A stretch of DNA of 64,000 nt from Pseudoips prasinana (GCA_951640165.1 OX621259.1:930001-994000); one strand, 5' to 3'; positions 1 through 11,239 are shown, counted from the first letter of the stretch. The notes: generated by a model from the letters alone, not told the origin. A program made the numbers and translations.

Positions 1-146
1 GACTTTAGAGGACTTAGACAAATATAATTTATTTATTGAAGTTTAACTACACGGACGGTGTTGCCCATAGAAATAGAATTAAACATCTATACAACATTGT
101 AATTAAAGTTATAATACAACAAGAAAAATCAGAATACTCAAGCCTA

Positions 147-1205
147 ATGTCTAATAGTCCTATGACCACAAATGAAAATTACACAAGCAATATAACGATG
201 AGAAACAAAAACAAGGACTTTACTGCTACACACAGTTCGTTTGGGGCAGATTCAGAATTATCAGGAAACGAGGAAGAATATACATCACCTTCTTCAACCC
301 CCACTTTCGATTTAAACCGAAGCTATCGAGACTTATACACTAAAAGTGCAAATGATGAGGTAAAAGAACTGAAAATGCGAATAAGTCTACTCGAAGAAAA
401 GTTAAAGACAGCAGAAGCTGAAATAGATAATTTATTGTTAGAAAATAGCTCTCAAGCTAAACATATCAGTGATTGCAACTTAAAATTTAAAAAAATAACA
501 CATATATGTACAAGTGGTTCCTCAAAGAAATATTCAACCAAAATAAAGCGTAAAAGTCTTATCAGAACTAAGCTTGACTTTAAGAATATGCAACAAAGCC
601 CCAAACAGCAAAGTGGACTAAGTAACACGACGCCTAAAGACACAAAGATAATAGATGTTGAGGAACCAAACATTGTTTATGATACAATGCCATTACAGGA
701 AACACCAGAACGCGCCACTGATCCACTAGACTGTGAGGTCACTACGAGCCAACGTAACATACTCTTGAAAAACGTACAACCAACTAAACTTTGTATAATT
801 AGTGATAATAATATTAATAATATCTTGCGTATTGCCAAAAACACATTTACCAAAGCAAAAATTTGTCATTATTGCATGCCTAAGGCGGGTGTTTCAGAAC
901 TACTGGCAACACTCGACCAAAAACTTGTAAACTATACTTTGAATGACTATTGCATTATTCTCATAGGGGAAAAAGACTTTTTAGTCTCGAGTGATTATGA
1001 AAAAATTGTTCTCTACATAAAATGTAAACTCGAAAAGATTATGCATACTAACGTTATCCTATGTTCTCCGAACTTTAAATTGAAGTTGAATGTGAATTTA
1101 TTTAATACAAGAATAGAAGCTTTCAATCGACTTTTGTACCTAAGTAATCAATCTTTTAAATATGCATACATGTTTGACACCAATAACCAACTTGATTACA
1201 TATGA
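147..1205 (+). CDS. LINE A ORF1 protein: coiled coil plus SGNH/esterase-like domain
   Basis: This is a 352-residue open frame if started at the first ATG (147); the frame is also open upstream to base 36 without an ATG. A Ser/Thr-rich N-terminus is followed by a leucine-heptad coiled coil with motifs ISLLEEKL and IDNLLLENSS. A basic linker (KYSTKIKRKSLIRTK) follows. The last ~130 residues contain CIISDNN and, further on, CIILIGEKDF. These resemble the GDS and GxND blocks of the SGNH hydrolase fold known in CR1-type ORF1 proteins, though the key residues are not canonical. Such proteins bind element RNA and multimerise in the ribonucleoprotein particle. A parallel protein lies at 41946-43196. 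The domain call rests on motif order, and catalytic activity is doubtful. Confidence 0.7.
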   Translation: MSNSPMTTNENYTSNITMRNKNKDFTATHSSFGADSELSGNEEEYTSPSSTPTFDLNRSYRDLYTKSANDEVKELKMRISLLEEKLKTAEAEIDNLLLENSSQAKHISDCNLKFKKITHICTSGSSKKYSTKIKRKSLIRTKLDFKNMQQSPKQQSGLSNTTPKDTKIIDVEEPNIVYDTMPLQETPERATDPLDCEVTTSQRNILLKNVQPTKLCIISDNNINNILRIAKNTFTKAKICHYCMPKAGVSELLATLDQKLVNYTLNDYCIILIGEKDFLVSSDYEKIVLYIKCKLEKIMHTNVILCSPNFKLKLNVNLFNTRIEAFNRLLYLSNQSFKYAYMFDTNNQLDYI

Positions 1206-1226
1206 TATGTTTTCTAAATATAGCTT

Positions 1227-3786
1227 GTGTATAGACCACCAGCATCCGATTTAAAGCTTTTTACAGCAACAATAGAAGACATTCTTAGGAAAATTAAAAG
1301 TAAAAAAAAAATCCTTGTATGTGGTGATTTTAATATGAACATTTTAGCTGATTCACCTGAAATAAACATATTTCTATCTGTATTTCGGTCCTTTAACCTT
1401 AAATGCTTGTTCTCTGAGGCCACGAGAGTCACACCCACATCTGCTACTGGCATTGATAACATAATTACCAACTTTGATGTCTCTGAGAAGTGTTTGGTGG
1501 CTGGTGTTCGCTCTGACCATAAATGCCAAATAGTAAAGATAAAAAATGAGATAAATATAAATAAACAAAAAATTAGTTTTAGACCTTTAACAAAATCTAA
1601 TTTGGGAAAGTTCAGTAACAACCTGGAGAATAGTTTGTGCCATCTATTGCCAAACAAAAGTAAGCCTAACGATATGTACACTACATTATTCCACTGTATT
1701 TGCAAAGAATTTAATAAAGCTTGTAAAATAAAAAAACATAACGGTTGACAGTAATAAGATAAAATTTAGTTCTTGGGCAACTCAAGTCATTAGACTGAGT
1801 AGAGATTTTTTATATGAGTTGTATGACAGAAGGTCCTATAACCCTGATGTCAATTTCATTAATTATGTTAGAAATTATTCAAAAATTTTTAAAAAGGTTT
1901 GCATTCAAGCTAAATCTTTATATATAAGAGATAAAATTAAAAAATCTGATAATAAAATAAAATCAGCTTGGCAAATAATTAATACTGAAACTGGTAAAAG
2001 TAGATCAAGAGATCAAACATTAGTATTGAATATTGGTGATGAACTGGTTTCAGACAAGCTTACCATTGCCAATTTTTTAGCTGCTTTTTTTGCAAATATA
2101 CCCGTGGATATTACTAAGTGTCTCGCATCATCACCAGATGTGGCTAAACTCTTTTTAAATCAAAGCGTAAAACAAACTGTACCTAACTTTAGTTTTAAAT
2201 CCGTAACAAGTGATGATATTATAAAAGCTTTTAAGAGTATTAAAAGGAAAGGCACAGAAGATTTGTGGGGACTGTCTGTTAAAGCAATTGAATCAATCAT
2301 ACTAAACATTGCTACAATTCTTGCAGCCATCTTCAATGGCTGTATAAGTGATGGTGTCTTTCCCGATTTAATGAAAATAAGTAAGATAATACCCATTTTC
2401 AAGGCAGGTTGTTCAAAAAATGCCACGAATTATAGGCCTATCTCAATACTACCAGCTTTAAGTAAAATATTTGAAAAGCTAATGCTCAGCCAAATGTTGT
2501 CGCACTTTAACGTGAATGAGATATTGCATAACAAGCAGTTCGGGTTTACAAGGGGCCGCTCTACTCAGGATGCAGGTTGCACATTAATTAGGTCAATATT
2601 GGAGGCTTGGGAGGGATCACAGGATGCGCTGGGAGTTTTCTGTGATCTCTCTAAGGCTTTCGATTGCGTTGATCATCGTACGCTCGTTGTTAAACTGAAG
2701 TACTATGGAATATCTGGCACATCTCTTGATCTTGTGATGTCCTATTTATCGGGGCGACAACAGATGGTTTCGATAGGCGGTGCCACTTCGGCACGTCATC
2801 CTGTGAAAATGGGGGTGCCCCAAGGATCTATATTGGGCCCATTTTTATTTCTAGTTTATATAAATGATCTCCCTTATCTGGTAGAGAAAGTATCAGACAT
2901 AGTTTTGTTCGCTGATGATACTTCGCTCATATTTAAAGTAAATAGAAAGGATAAAGATCTTATTGAGCATAATAAAACACTCAGCTTTATATCAGAATGG
3001 TTTTCGGCAAATAATCTCTTGTTAAATGCAGGGAAAACTAAATGCATCAGGTTCTCATTGCCGAATGTGACTCAAATTGTACCAACAGTTGCACTTCATG
3101 CGAAAATATTAGATCTAGTCCCATCGACCGTATTTTTAGGATTGACACTTGATTCAAAATTGCAATGGGGTCCTCAGATTGAAAAGTTAGCAGGTAAATT
3201 AAGTTCGGCTTCCTATGCTGTCTGGAAAATAAGACAATTGTCAGATGAACAAACTGCTAGATTAGTGTATTTCGCGTACTTTCATAGCATTATGTCGTAT
3301 GGCATTCTGCTGTGGGGTTCGGCGGCTGACATAGGTACTATTTTTGTATTGCAGAAAAGAGCAGTCAGAGCCATTTATGGTTTAGGCAGTCGCGATTCTT
3401 TGCGAAATTTGTTTAAAGAAATAAATATACTTACTGTGCCATCGGAATATATATATCAGAATATAATGTTTGTTAGAAAAAATATTCATAATTATAAAAA
3501 GAAAAGTGAACTGCATAATATAAATACTAGGAATAAAAACAAACTAGCCATGCCAGGCTTTAGAGTAAGCAAAACTAATAAATCATTTTTAGGAAATTGT
3601 ATTAGGTTTTATAACAAGCTTCCTACTCAAATTACTGATCTGCCTGACACAAGTTTTAAAACACATATTAAACGTATACTTATGGCTAGGGGTTATTACA
3701 CCACTAAAGAGTACATCGATGACAAAGACGTCTGGCTCTCACTTCCTACCTGCACATTGCTCGCTGGAGATCTTGTAGCCATATAG
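1227..3786 (+). pseudogene. LINE A ORF2: endonuclease C-half plus full reverse transcriptase
   Basis: The endonuclease part (1227-1737) keeps VYRPPAS, the metal-binding VCGDFN block and the terminal VRSDHK block. It lacks the first ~90 residues with the catalytic Glu, so the ORF1 end is fused almost directly to mid-endonuclease. The reading frame then shifts by one base at the A-run near 1730-1737 and continues from about 1741 to the stop at 3786. The RT shows NYRPISILP, KQFGF, DLSKAFDCVDH, GVPQGSILGP and FADD (2908-2919), then a LINE-type thumb with YGILLWG. The ~680-residue RT part looks intact. The 5' deletion and frameshift make this copy defective. Confidence 0.88.
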
Positions 3787-4018
3787 ACATGACTGATCTG
3801 CTGTGTTACGTGAACTATCTGTAAATGATTGCTATCATATACTTAATTTAAAATTATTGACTCTGTCTCAAAATGAATAATGTTATTGTTTCGAAGTTTT
3901 TCTTTTGTATACCTAAATATAATCTAAAATAATAAGCATTCAGACAACCGATCGAGCATATTGTTTGCCTACTAAATAATTACTCTAATTGGACCAAATC
4001 CCGTGTTCATGCCCGCTT

Positions 4019-4141
4019 GAGTATGTTTCGCCGGACCGTCTCAACTGGGTCGTGTTGAAACCGGTAGTAGATGAACCCACTGAGTTTGTTTCGCTGGGTC
4101 TTCTCAGTTGGGGCGCATTGGATCCGGTGGTAGCATTAAAG
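4019..4141 (+). repeat. Two ~61-bp imperfect direct repeats in LINE A 3' UTR
   Basis: Two adjacent units each begin gagt(a/t)tgtttcgc and carry tctcaa/tctcagttggg and ccggtagtag/ccggtggtag. The block is much more GC-rich than its surroundings. It could be a 3'-UTR recognition structure for the element's RT or an independent dispersed repeat. The bases between the ORF2 stop at 3786 and this block hold nothing else I can identify. Confidence 0.55.
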
Positions 4142-4500
4142 CGCGACCGTCGTTATTAATACAAGGTCCGTCATAATAATAATACCTTTAATATAGACAG
4201 AACCATTGACAATATGTAGTAAAAATATTAGACTTAAACTAGATAATTAAACATAATCTCTTGACAATAACTTGATACGAGCTAGCTAAATATCATTTCT
4301 GTAATAAAATAAATTTTATAAATGTTTTCATACAAGATGTACCTAAATATCTATGTTACTAGAAATAATATCTAATGTATACAACTATATTACTACAAAC
4401 ATGTTCTGACTATTTACAAGCGCTTTTTTAAAGTCTACGTGAATAAAAACCTTTTTTATTTTTTATTTTATTTTATACTGGCAAAGTCAATCAGAAAGCT

Positions 4501-4707
4501 ATGGTTAATGTGTTCAACAACTTGAAAAACTATTTAATGTTATTTCCAAACTTTTCGTATGAAAATAACTGTAACAACGATAAGTTACGTATGATATATG
4601 ATTATAAATGCATGGACAAAGGCCAGTTACAACGCGGTACAATTCCTTACTACTTTAAAAAAATGACAAAATCCAACCAAGACAAAGAAACATTTTTTCG
4701 TCAGTAA
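4501..4707 (+). pseudogene. Probable ORF1 C-terminal remnant of LINE G
   Basis: This 68-residue open frame is rich in Asn, Lys and Tyr and sits directly upstream of an endonuclease, where the ORF1 end lies in sister copies (compare 43080-43200). Short stretches such as VFNNLKNYL resemble the helix near the end of the SGNH-like domain in the 41946 element. No domain can be proved at this length. It could instead be chance open frame in AT-rich DNA. Confidence 0.35.
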
Positions 4708-4762
4708 AGACGTCTCTATTGAAGTAATTGTAAATGAGTCCATAGATGATTTATTGTGCAAC

Positions 4763-6256
4763 CATTTAAATTTCTTCCATTAAAATATGTGTGGTCTAAA
4801 TTACAAAAAAGATGCCTTGGAAATATACCTGGATAGTCTTAAAAGCCACATGAATTATGTATGTATTAGTGAGCATTTTCTTAACGAAGAACTAGCATCT
4901 CTGTTAAACCTCTCGAAGTATAACGTAGCATCATATAATACTAGAGCTAACAAGTTAAGAGGAGGAACCATTATTCTAGTTGACTTGGACCGAGAATACA
5001 AGGAATTGCCCATAGCTAATAAGTTGTATAAAATTGATTGTTTTGAATTATGTTGTGTTAAAGATATTTTGACGGGTCTTTCCGTGTGTTGTTGCTATCG
5101 TACTCCTTATGACAAAAACTTTGACTCTTTTATGGAGCGGCTTGAAAAGCTATTAGAACATTTCTTTAACAAGAACTGTGTTATTTGCGGTGACTTTAAC
5201 GTTGACTTACTGACTGAAAATAAGAAAAAGAATGACTTATTAAATTTATTGACCTGTTATAATTTTAGACCTCTAATTAAATCAACAACATTTATTCGCA
5301 ATGACTCACGATCTTGTATAGACAATATGTTCACCAATTTACCAGACAGCAGTGTAGTAAGCTGTGCAGTTGACCATAATGGCTTGGCAGATGGGCACGC
5401 GGGATTCCTTTTAGTACAGTCTTTGAGAGCAACGAATTATATAGAAGATCGAAAAACCGAGTATATCAAACTACAAAAAGAATATTTACTGCCAAATCCA
5501 GACTACATTTTAGAAATTTACTTTTGAATCATAACTGGAACGATTTTGGAATAAATTCATTTATAAAACAATTTGAAGAAATTTTCTTAAGCTCCTTTAA
5601 AAAAAGAAAACTTCAAGTTAACCTAACACGTGACACACAACTGCGTTGGTTGACTAAAGGAGTAAAAGTTTCTAGTAAAATGAAACGATTTCTCTGTGCT
5701 GGCAAAGGAAATAAACAAAATGAGACTGTAATAAGTTATAGACAAAAATATATTATGTTGTATAGAAGAGTTATAAATATGGCTAAAAAGCTAACAATAC
5801 AATCTAAATTAATGAAATCGAAAAACATATCAAAAGATGTTTGGAAAGTGATAAACAAACACAGAAATAAGAGGGCAAGAAACAGAACTAAACTAATTTT
5901 GAAAACAAACAACACGATTGTATCAGAACCATCAAATATTGTGGATATCCTTGCGAAGCAGTTTGAATCTTACTCAACAAAAACTCAACACTCCACAAAC
6001 GCGGCAATGGACATTCTGGAAAAAAGTGCAAAAAGGGTAACTAATAACATCATCCTTGACCCGGTTACTCCTTATGAGGTATATGAAATAATAAAAGAGA
6101 TGGATGACAAAAAGTCTTGTGGCTATGATGACATCCCCATTTCAGTAATAAAAGATAACATAGACATACAAGCAGAACCTCTAAGTGTTTTTTATAATAA
6201 ATGTTTTGACGATGGCATTTTCTCAGACCAACTGAAAATTGCTAAAATTGTACCTG
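4763..6256 (+). pseudogene. LINE G ORF2: AP endonuclease and RT N-terminus
   Basis: The endonuclease begins at HLNFFH; a TAA at 4781-4783 stands where sister copies have Gln (HQN), so the first Met after it (4787) is not the true start. Catalytic blocks CISEHF, CCCYRTP, VICGDFNVDLL and CIDNMFTN are present. The final block reads ADGHAG where SDH is normal, a probable loss of an essential residue. The frame ends at 5527 and resumes one frame over at 5524. It then runs through the pre-RT linker (RWLTKGVKVSSK, ISKDVWKVINKH) into the RT N-terminus (CGYDDIPISVIKDN, KIAKIVP), where homology stops. Confidence 0.82.
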
Positions 6257-6613
6257 TACAATCGCGGACATTTACGGTGCACCGTTTCCGGCACAAAATA
6301 CTTTGCACTACAATACTTGGTAAACCCCGCCCATCATACTTTCGACCAATCACAGGTGACAGATGACCACGTTGGTTTGTTTACACGTTCATTCATTCAT
6401 TAATAGATAAGCAAAAACATGGGCTCAGTTGCAATTTGCACTTAGCAGGTTGTCAACGCATCCGCATTTCCGTTTTTCATATTTTATTTCGTTATATCTA
6501 ATACATTTTGACCCGTGCTGTGTTTTTTGGACTTGATTCTGATTCTTTTATGGTGACCTGTGCTTTGTTTTTTGGACTGTTGAATGTGGTGTTGTATTTA
6601 ACCTACTGGAAAG
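6257..6613 (+). promoter_or_regulatory. Presumed 5' flank of the DD35E Tc1-like element
   Basis: About 360 bp lie between the LINE G break and the first ATG of the transposase. The left edge is moderately GC-rich, then AT-rich. It probably contains the element's left end and promoter, but I found no inverted partner of the left edge downstream of 9131, so the element ends are unproved. No clear TATA box can be singled out. Confidence 0.35.
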
Positions 6614-9131
6614 ATGCCCCGAAACCTCCTAAGAGAGAAAAGAAACCAAATTTTAGTCCTATATAACCAAGGACTGAATATCACACAAATAGCCGAGGAA
6701 TTAAATGTTGCGGTAAGTAAATATCAAATACACTATTTGTAGAGTTTTGGAAAATTATTATTTTAGTATGGAACAAATGGAAGTATTTTTTTTAATTTAT
6801 TCGTATTCATAATTTTTATGTTACTAAATTGGACGATTTATAATGTTATTATTTAGTCAATTAATTGTGAAATTGTTGCTAGTATTATTTTACACTCGTA
6901 AAACCTACTAAAATACGTTAAGTAAAATTTAATAATTATTAATTTTGTCTCAGTGAAGATAATTAAATAAAAATTTAGCTATTGTCACTGAGAAGAAATT
7001 AATAATAATATCTATACTAATATTATAACGAGAAAAGGTTTCTATGTGTTTGTAACGAATAGGCTCAAAAAGTACTGAACCGATTTTAAAAATACTTTCA
7101 CCATTTAAATGCTACATTAGCACTGATTAATATAGGCTTTTTTTAATTGCAAGAAAGAAATAAGGATCCCTACTAAAACTACAATAATGTTACCCAAGGT
7201 GTAAAAAAATGCCTAATGCGCTGCGAAAACTATTGATAATAAAAAAAATATATATCACAAATTTAAAGCTCATATCAATATCTACTAAATACGTCGCAAT
7301 AGCATGTGTATAACTATTGCAGCTATGTTACTATAACGATTTTTTTATATTTTAAAATTTTATAGAAATTCCGACCAAAATCAGACCAAGATATTTATAC
7401 ATTTGCCTTAATCCTTACCTTAATAAATAATTTCTCAAGCAAGGCTATTTAAATACCTGTAAATTACTTTTTAGTTTATTAAAATCGGACATTCCATTCG
7501 AAAGATATTACGAGTTTAAAATTGAAATATAATTAATAAGAAAACCGGCCAAGTGCGAGTCGGACTCGCGCACAAAGGGTTCAGAACCATTACTTATAAA
7601 AACGAGCAAAAAATTCCATTCTATATAAACGTTTGTTGTATGGGAGCACCCTTAAGTATTTGTTGTATTTTGTTTTTTAGTATTTGTTGTAATAGCGGCA
7701 ACAGAAATACATAATCTGTGAATATTTCAAGTATCTAACTATCACGGTTCATGACAGACAGATAGCGAAGTCTTAGTAATAGGGTCGCGTTTTACGTTAT
7801 AGATGCCGAGATAGAGGTTTACGTTATGCCAAAATGTTAAAAAAATAAATGTCCACCCGTGCGAAGCCGGGACGGGCCGCTAGTATCTTATAAAATTTAA
7901 TATCAAATAAATTTACATTTATCCCATGTTATCAACGTAATATGTGACCTTTTTATGTAAAAAAGCCAGCAAACAAGCATATTATAGACCACATGGTGAT
8001 AATAAGTTACTGTATAGCCTAGACTTTTTTACATTTGCATTCATTTTTCTTGTGATTTGGTATTGTATTCTTGAAATTAATGTGATACGCGTTTAAACTG
8101 TACCCAATAAAAATTATTTTGATTGCATCATATTTATTATAATAATTGCAAAAGCATTACTAACAATATTTATATTAACATAAAATAAAAATATTTGTTG
8201 GCAAACATAATTTTTTTTATTACTTCATTTACAGAGAAACACTGTGCGGCGCTGGGTCCACCGAGATGCCGAGGAGGGGTCCATTGACACTCGACATCGT
8301 GCCTCTCGTCCGCGCATCCTTACAGAAGATCGCGTGGCGCATATGGTGAATGTATACCAAGAGAACCCGTTCACTAGAACATCAATGTTCGCTGAACAAT
8401 ATGAGTGCAATACGCGAACAGTAAGGAGAGCACTACATGCCGTTGGTGTACACCATAGACGGCCAGGAAAAAAACTAGTGCTCACTGAAGACCTAAGACA
8501 GGCGAGAGTGCGATTCACGCGTGACTTTGACTTTTCGCGCGCCTTATTTTCCGATGAAAAGTCGTTTAAATCAAGTCAACACGGCCGTCGAAATTTATGG
8601 CGTATCAATAATACTCGTTATGAGCCTCGAAACGTGACTTCCAACAACGAGTCGGGGCGAATCATAGTCAATATGTGGGGGTGGATGAGTGCAGATGGAC
8701 CAGGCGAACTATTTTATATTGACCGGAGGGCTAATGGGCAATCACATGCCGAATTGCTGGAGGAAGTGATGTTGCCTACTGTGCGTACGGTGTATCCAAG
8801 GGAAGAAGTACCTTATTTTTACTTCTTCCAAGATAATTGCCCGATACACCGGGCACGAGTTGTCCAAAATTGGCTCCTCCAGCAACCGGACATTCGAACT
8901 ATCCCTTGGCCTTCTAGGTCTCCAGATTTAAATCCCATCGAACATTTGTGGGCCATGATGGTTCAAAGATGGGATTTTAGAAATGAAAGGACCAAGCCTG
9001 CACTCGTCTCCCATTGTGACGAGGTTTGGAACTCGTTTCGGGGCTCAGATTTCTGTGAAATTCTCGTCCGCTCGATGCTCAGCCGTCTTGACGAAGTTAT
9101 TGATAAAGGGGGAGCTATGACGAGATATTAG
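6614..9131 (+). CDS. Tc1-like DD35E transposase, two exons (6614-6712, 8235-9131)
   Basis: Exon 1 is 33 codons from ATG 6614; exon 2 is 298 codons to the stop at 9131, giving 331 residues with no stop. The exons meet inside a helix-turn-helix: exon 1 ends QIAEELNVA and exon 2 starts RNTVRRWVHRD, together a typical Tc1 paired-like DNA-binding domain. Catalytic motifs follow: FSDEKSF (first Asp), FQDNCPIH (second Asp), SPDLNPIEHLW (Glu). There are 35 residues between the second Asp and the Glu, so DD35E. Length matches the 330-350 usual in IS630-Tc1-mariner. The enzyme cuts and pastes its element at TA sites in the nucleus. Exon 2 alone lacks the first helices. Terminal inverted repeats were not identified. 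Confidence 0.85.
7011..7883 (+). mobile_element. Non-autonomous Helitron, 873 bp, inside the intron
   Basis: The 5' end reads TCTATACTAATATTATAA and the 3' end is CCCGTGCGAAGCCGGGACGGG-like hairpin sequence followed by CTAG, with an A before and a T after, as Helitrons insert. There is no Rep/helicase coding capacity. A copy of the gcgagtcgg repeat (7543-7801) lies inside it. It matches the 'TCTATACTAATATTATAAA' class common in Lepidoptera. Confidence 0.75.
7543..7801 (+). repeat. 'ggccaagtgcgagtcgg' dispersed repeat, copy 1
   Basis: It begins with ccggccaagtgcgagtcgg and continues through cgagcaaaaaattcc, tgttgtatgggagcaccc, agcggcaacagaaatacat and cgaagtcttagtaat. The same ordered landmarks occur at 15105-15356 (minus), 54477-55015 and 55485-55605 (minus). 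The family is non-coding. Confidence 0.7.
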
Positions 9132-9420
9132 GTTTTAAGCATACGTTTAAAAATTTTATTATTAACATAGATTTAATTTAGAAATGATGATTAATGTTTA
9201 AAAAGTAAAAAAAAAAATAAGATTGTGTGATTAGAACTTCAAGAGCATTGTAATTATATTTCCACGCAGTTATTGCTCATATAATAATTTTATTAAATAT
9301 TAAAGTTAAAAACATTTTAGTGTGAAACGATTAAAATGTTGTTTATATTACTAATAAACAAGTCTTCGTTTAAACCCTATAAAACCCTTCAAAAAGAGAG
9401 TTATAGGGTTCCTAAAGAGT

Positions 9421-9490
9421 CTGAATATAGTCCATAGGCTACGGTAACCACTTACCATCAGGTGGGCCGTACGCCTGTTTGCTGACTGAG
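9421..9490 (+). repeat. Short dispersed LINE-tail-like repeat
   Basis: The stretch around ggctacggtaaccacttaccatcaggtgggccgt resembles a very common lepidopteran repeat end; a distant relative is at 25430-25520. The rest of 9132-9760 is AT-rich DNA in which I see no gene. Confidence 0.45.
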
Positions 9491-9926
9491 TAGAATAATA
9501 ATAATTATTGATCACTGTCCATATAGAACCGATATAAGATTAAACTAGACAAAGAAAATAAATATAAATAAAAAAAAAATATATACATAATACGGTCAAT
9601 TATGGATATTTTTTATGAAAAGTAGCGTTGCTAACTCAGACTACTTCATTTTAAAAAAATGTTGTCTTTGATTGTCATCTAATAACGATTCCATTATACT
9701 TTTAGTGTTCGATTGTATATTGTATTAACAGGGTAGGTAATTACATTGTTTTGCTTTTTTTAAAGATTTAAATAGAAATAAGCCAAACTGAGATATTATT
9801 TATTGCATGATCTAATTTTGCACTGTAGTAACTTGTAAGGCTAATAAGATTTAAAGAGAAATAAGCCACACTTAAAAATTATTCATTGAATAATCTAATT
9901 TTGTACTGAAGTAACTTGTAAGAGTT

Positions 9927-11187
9927 AGTCCCACTATGTTCCCGGTATGGTACCCTCTTAAAATACCTACCAAAAAGTCCCGCTATGGTACCCTTCGGTT
10001 TATATATTATTTTAAAATTGTATAGAAATCGACCGCCAGATTCAAAATCTAATAAAAAGTTACGAGAATAAAGATATCTCCATTGGTGATTTTTTTATCA
10101 ACATATCGAAATCAAAATTTCAGTCAAAACATTTATAAAATAGTTCATTTTCAATTTTGTTTTTAGCCTATTAAAATGTTTAATATTGTAATACTTTTTT
10201 TCGATGTTGATTATTTTTTGTAGTTTATATTTACCATTAGTACCTTTTTCTTGATGTTGATTATTTCTAATAATAATAATATATTTGTCTAGTTGTTCAT
10301 ATTTTTTGTAGTTTGTTTACAATTAATGCCTTTTCTCGATGTTGACTATTTGTAATAAATATATGTATTTTCTAGTCGGTTTTTTTTGTAGTATATACAA
10401 TAATACTTTTCTGAGATACTGATTATTTATAATTAACATTTTTTTTCAGATGTTGATTGTTGGTATTGGTAATTAAATTGTTGATTATTTTTAAATTTAC
10501 ATTTTAATTAATATTTCTTACCACTGGTTGATCATCATCAATCATAACATTTATAAAATAGTTTATTTTTAATTTAGTTTTTAGCCTATTAAAATGTTTA
10601 ATATTGTAATACTGTTTCTCGATGTTGATTATTTTTTGTAGTTTATATTTACGAATAGTGCCTTGTTCTCGATGTTGATTATTTGTAATTAATTAGTTTG
10701 CCTAGTTGTTGATTTTTTTTGTAGTTTGTTTACAATTAATGCCTTTTCTAGATGTTGGCTATTTGTAATTAATATATTTTATAGTCGGTTTTTTTTTGTA
10801 GTATTTGTAATAATACTTTTCTGAGGTATTGATTATTTATAATTCATATTTTTTTTCAGTTGTTGATCATTTTATTGGTATTGGTAATTAAAATTGTCGA
10901 TTATTTTTAAATTTACATTATAATTAATATTTCTTTGCACTGGTTGATTATTTTTAACAAATATTTTGAATGAATAAAGGACTGATTTAATATCGCAAAC
11001 AGACGTTTTATTTATACACTCCTAAAAAGTAAAACGGTAGAGACAAAATTATAGATGCACTTTTCTTTTCAATTACCTTCTATTGTTTGACGTAGATCTA
11101 AAAGATGGGTACAATAGCGGCACTTTTTAGTAGGAATTATAAGAGCGTGCCATACATGCACCCCACCATAGCGGGACTGACCCACTT
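9927..11187. mobile_element. Possible DNA transposon with AGTCCC inverted ends
   Basis: The left end reads ttagtcccactatg and the right end catagcgggactgac, an imperfect inverted pair. The flanks cttgtaag and cttgtgag may be an 8-bp target duplication, which would suggest a hAT- or P-type origin. No transposase frame is present, so it would be non-autonomous. The exact ends are uncertain. Confidence 0.45.
10128..10960 (+). repeat. Pair of ~419-bp direct repeats
   Basis: Copy 1 begins near 10128 and copy 2 near 10547; both start catttataaaatagtt and pass through agcctattaaaatgttt, gatgttgattatttttt and tggttgat(c/t)at. The two are diverged. Internal sub-repeats of gatgttgattatt add a finer period. 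It lies inside the AGTCCC element. Confidence 0.7.
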
Positions 11188-11239
11188 GTGAGTTAAGGCT
11201 AATAAGATTTAAAGAGAAATAAGCCACACTGAGATAATA

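Larger units (their letters stand above)
1..4180 (+). mobile_element. LINE A, CR1/Jockey-group non-LTR retrotransposon
   Basis: The order is ORF1, endonuclease remnant, reverse transcriptase, 3' UTR, all on the plus strand. The copy probably starts before the window, because ORF1 is open from base 36 and there is no recognisable 5' end. The 3' limit is set at the short ATA/AAT-rich run near 4165-4180, which is a guess. There is no RNase H domain after the RT, which fits the CR1/Jockey group and not the I or R1 groups that often carry one. The RT thumb and C-terminal region closely resemble those at 31686-32392 and 63500-64000, so those three copies belong to one clade. Confidence 0.85.
4470..6256 (+). 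mobile_element. LINE G, 5'- and 3'-truncated CR1/Jockey-group copy
   Basis: A short ORF1 tail is followed by an endonuclease and the N-terminal third of a reverse transcriptase, ending abruptly within the RT after KIAKIVP near 6256. Unrelated sequence leading to the intron-bearing Tc1-like transposase follows at once. The missing RT 3' part is not found elsewhere in the window in a position that would let it be rejoined. Confidence 0.75.
6713..8234 (+). other. Probable 1522-bp spliceosomal intron within the transposase
   Basis: The donor is gcg|gtaagtaa at 6713, a consensus 5' splice site. The acceptor is a T-rich run, then acttcatttacag|aga at 8234. Removing it keeps the frame (phase 0) and restores the helix-turn-helix. 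The intron is AT-rich, has many stops in all frames, and contains a Helitron. Confidence 0.82.

Noticed and set aside
8225..8518. Minus-strand frame over the DD35E transposase
   Set aside because: Antisense shadow of exon 2.
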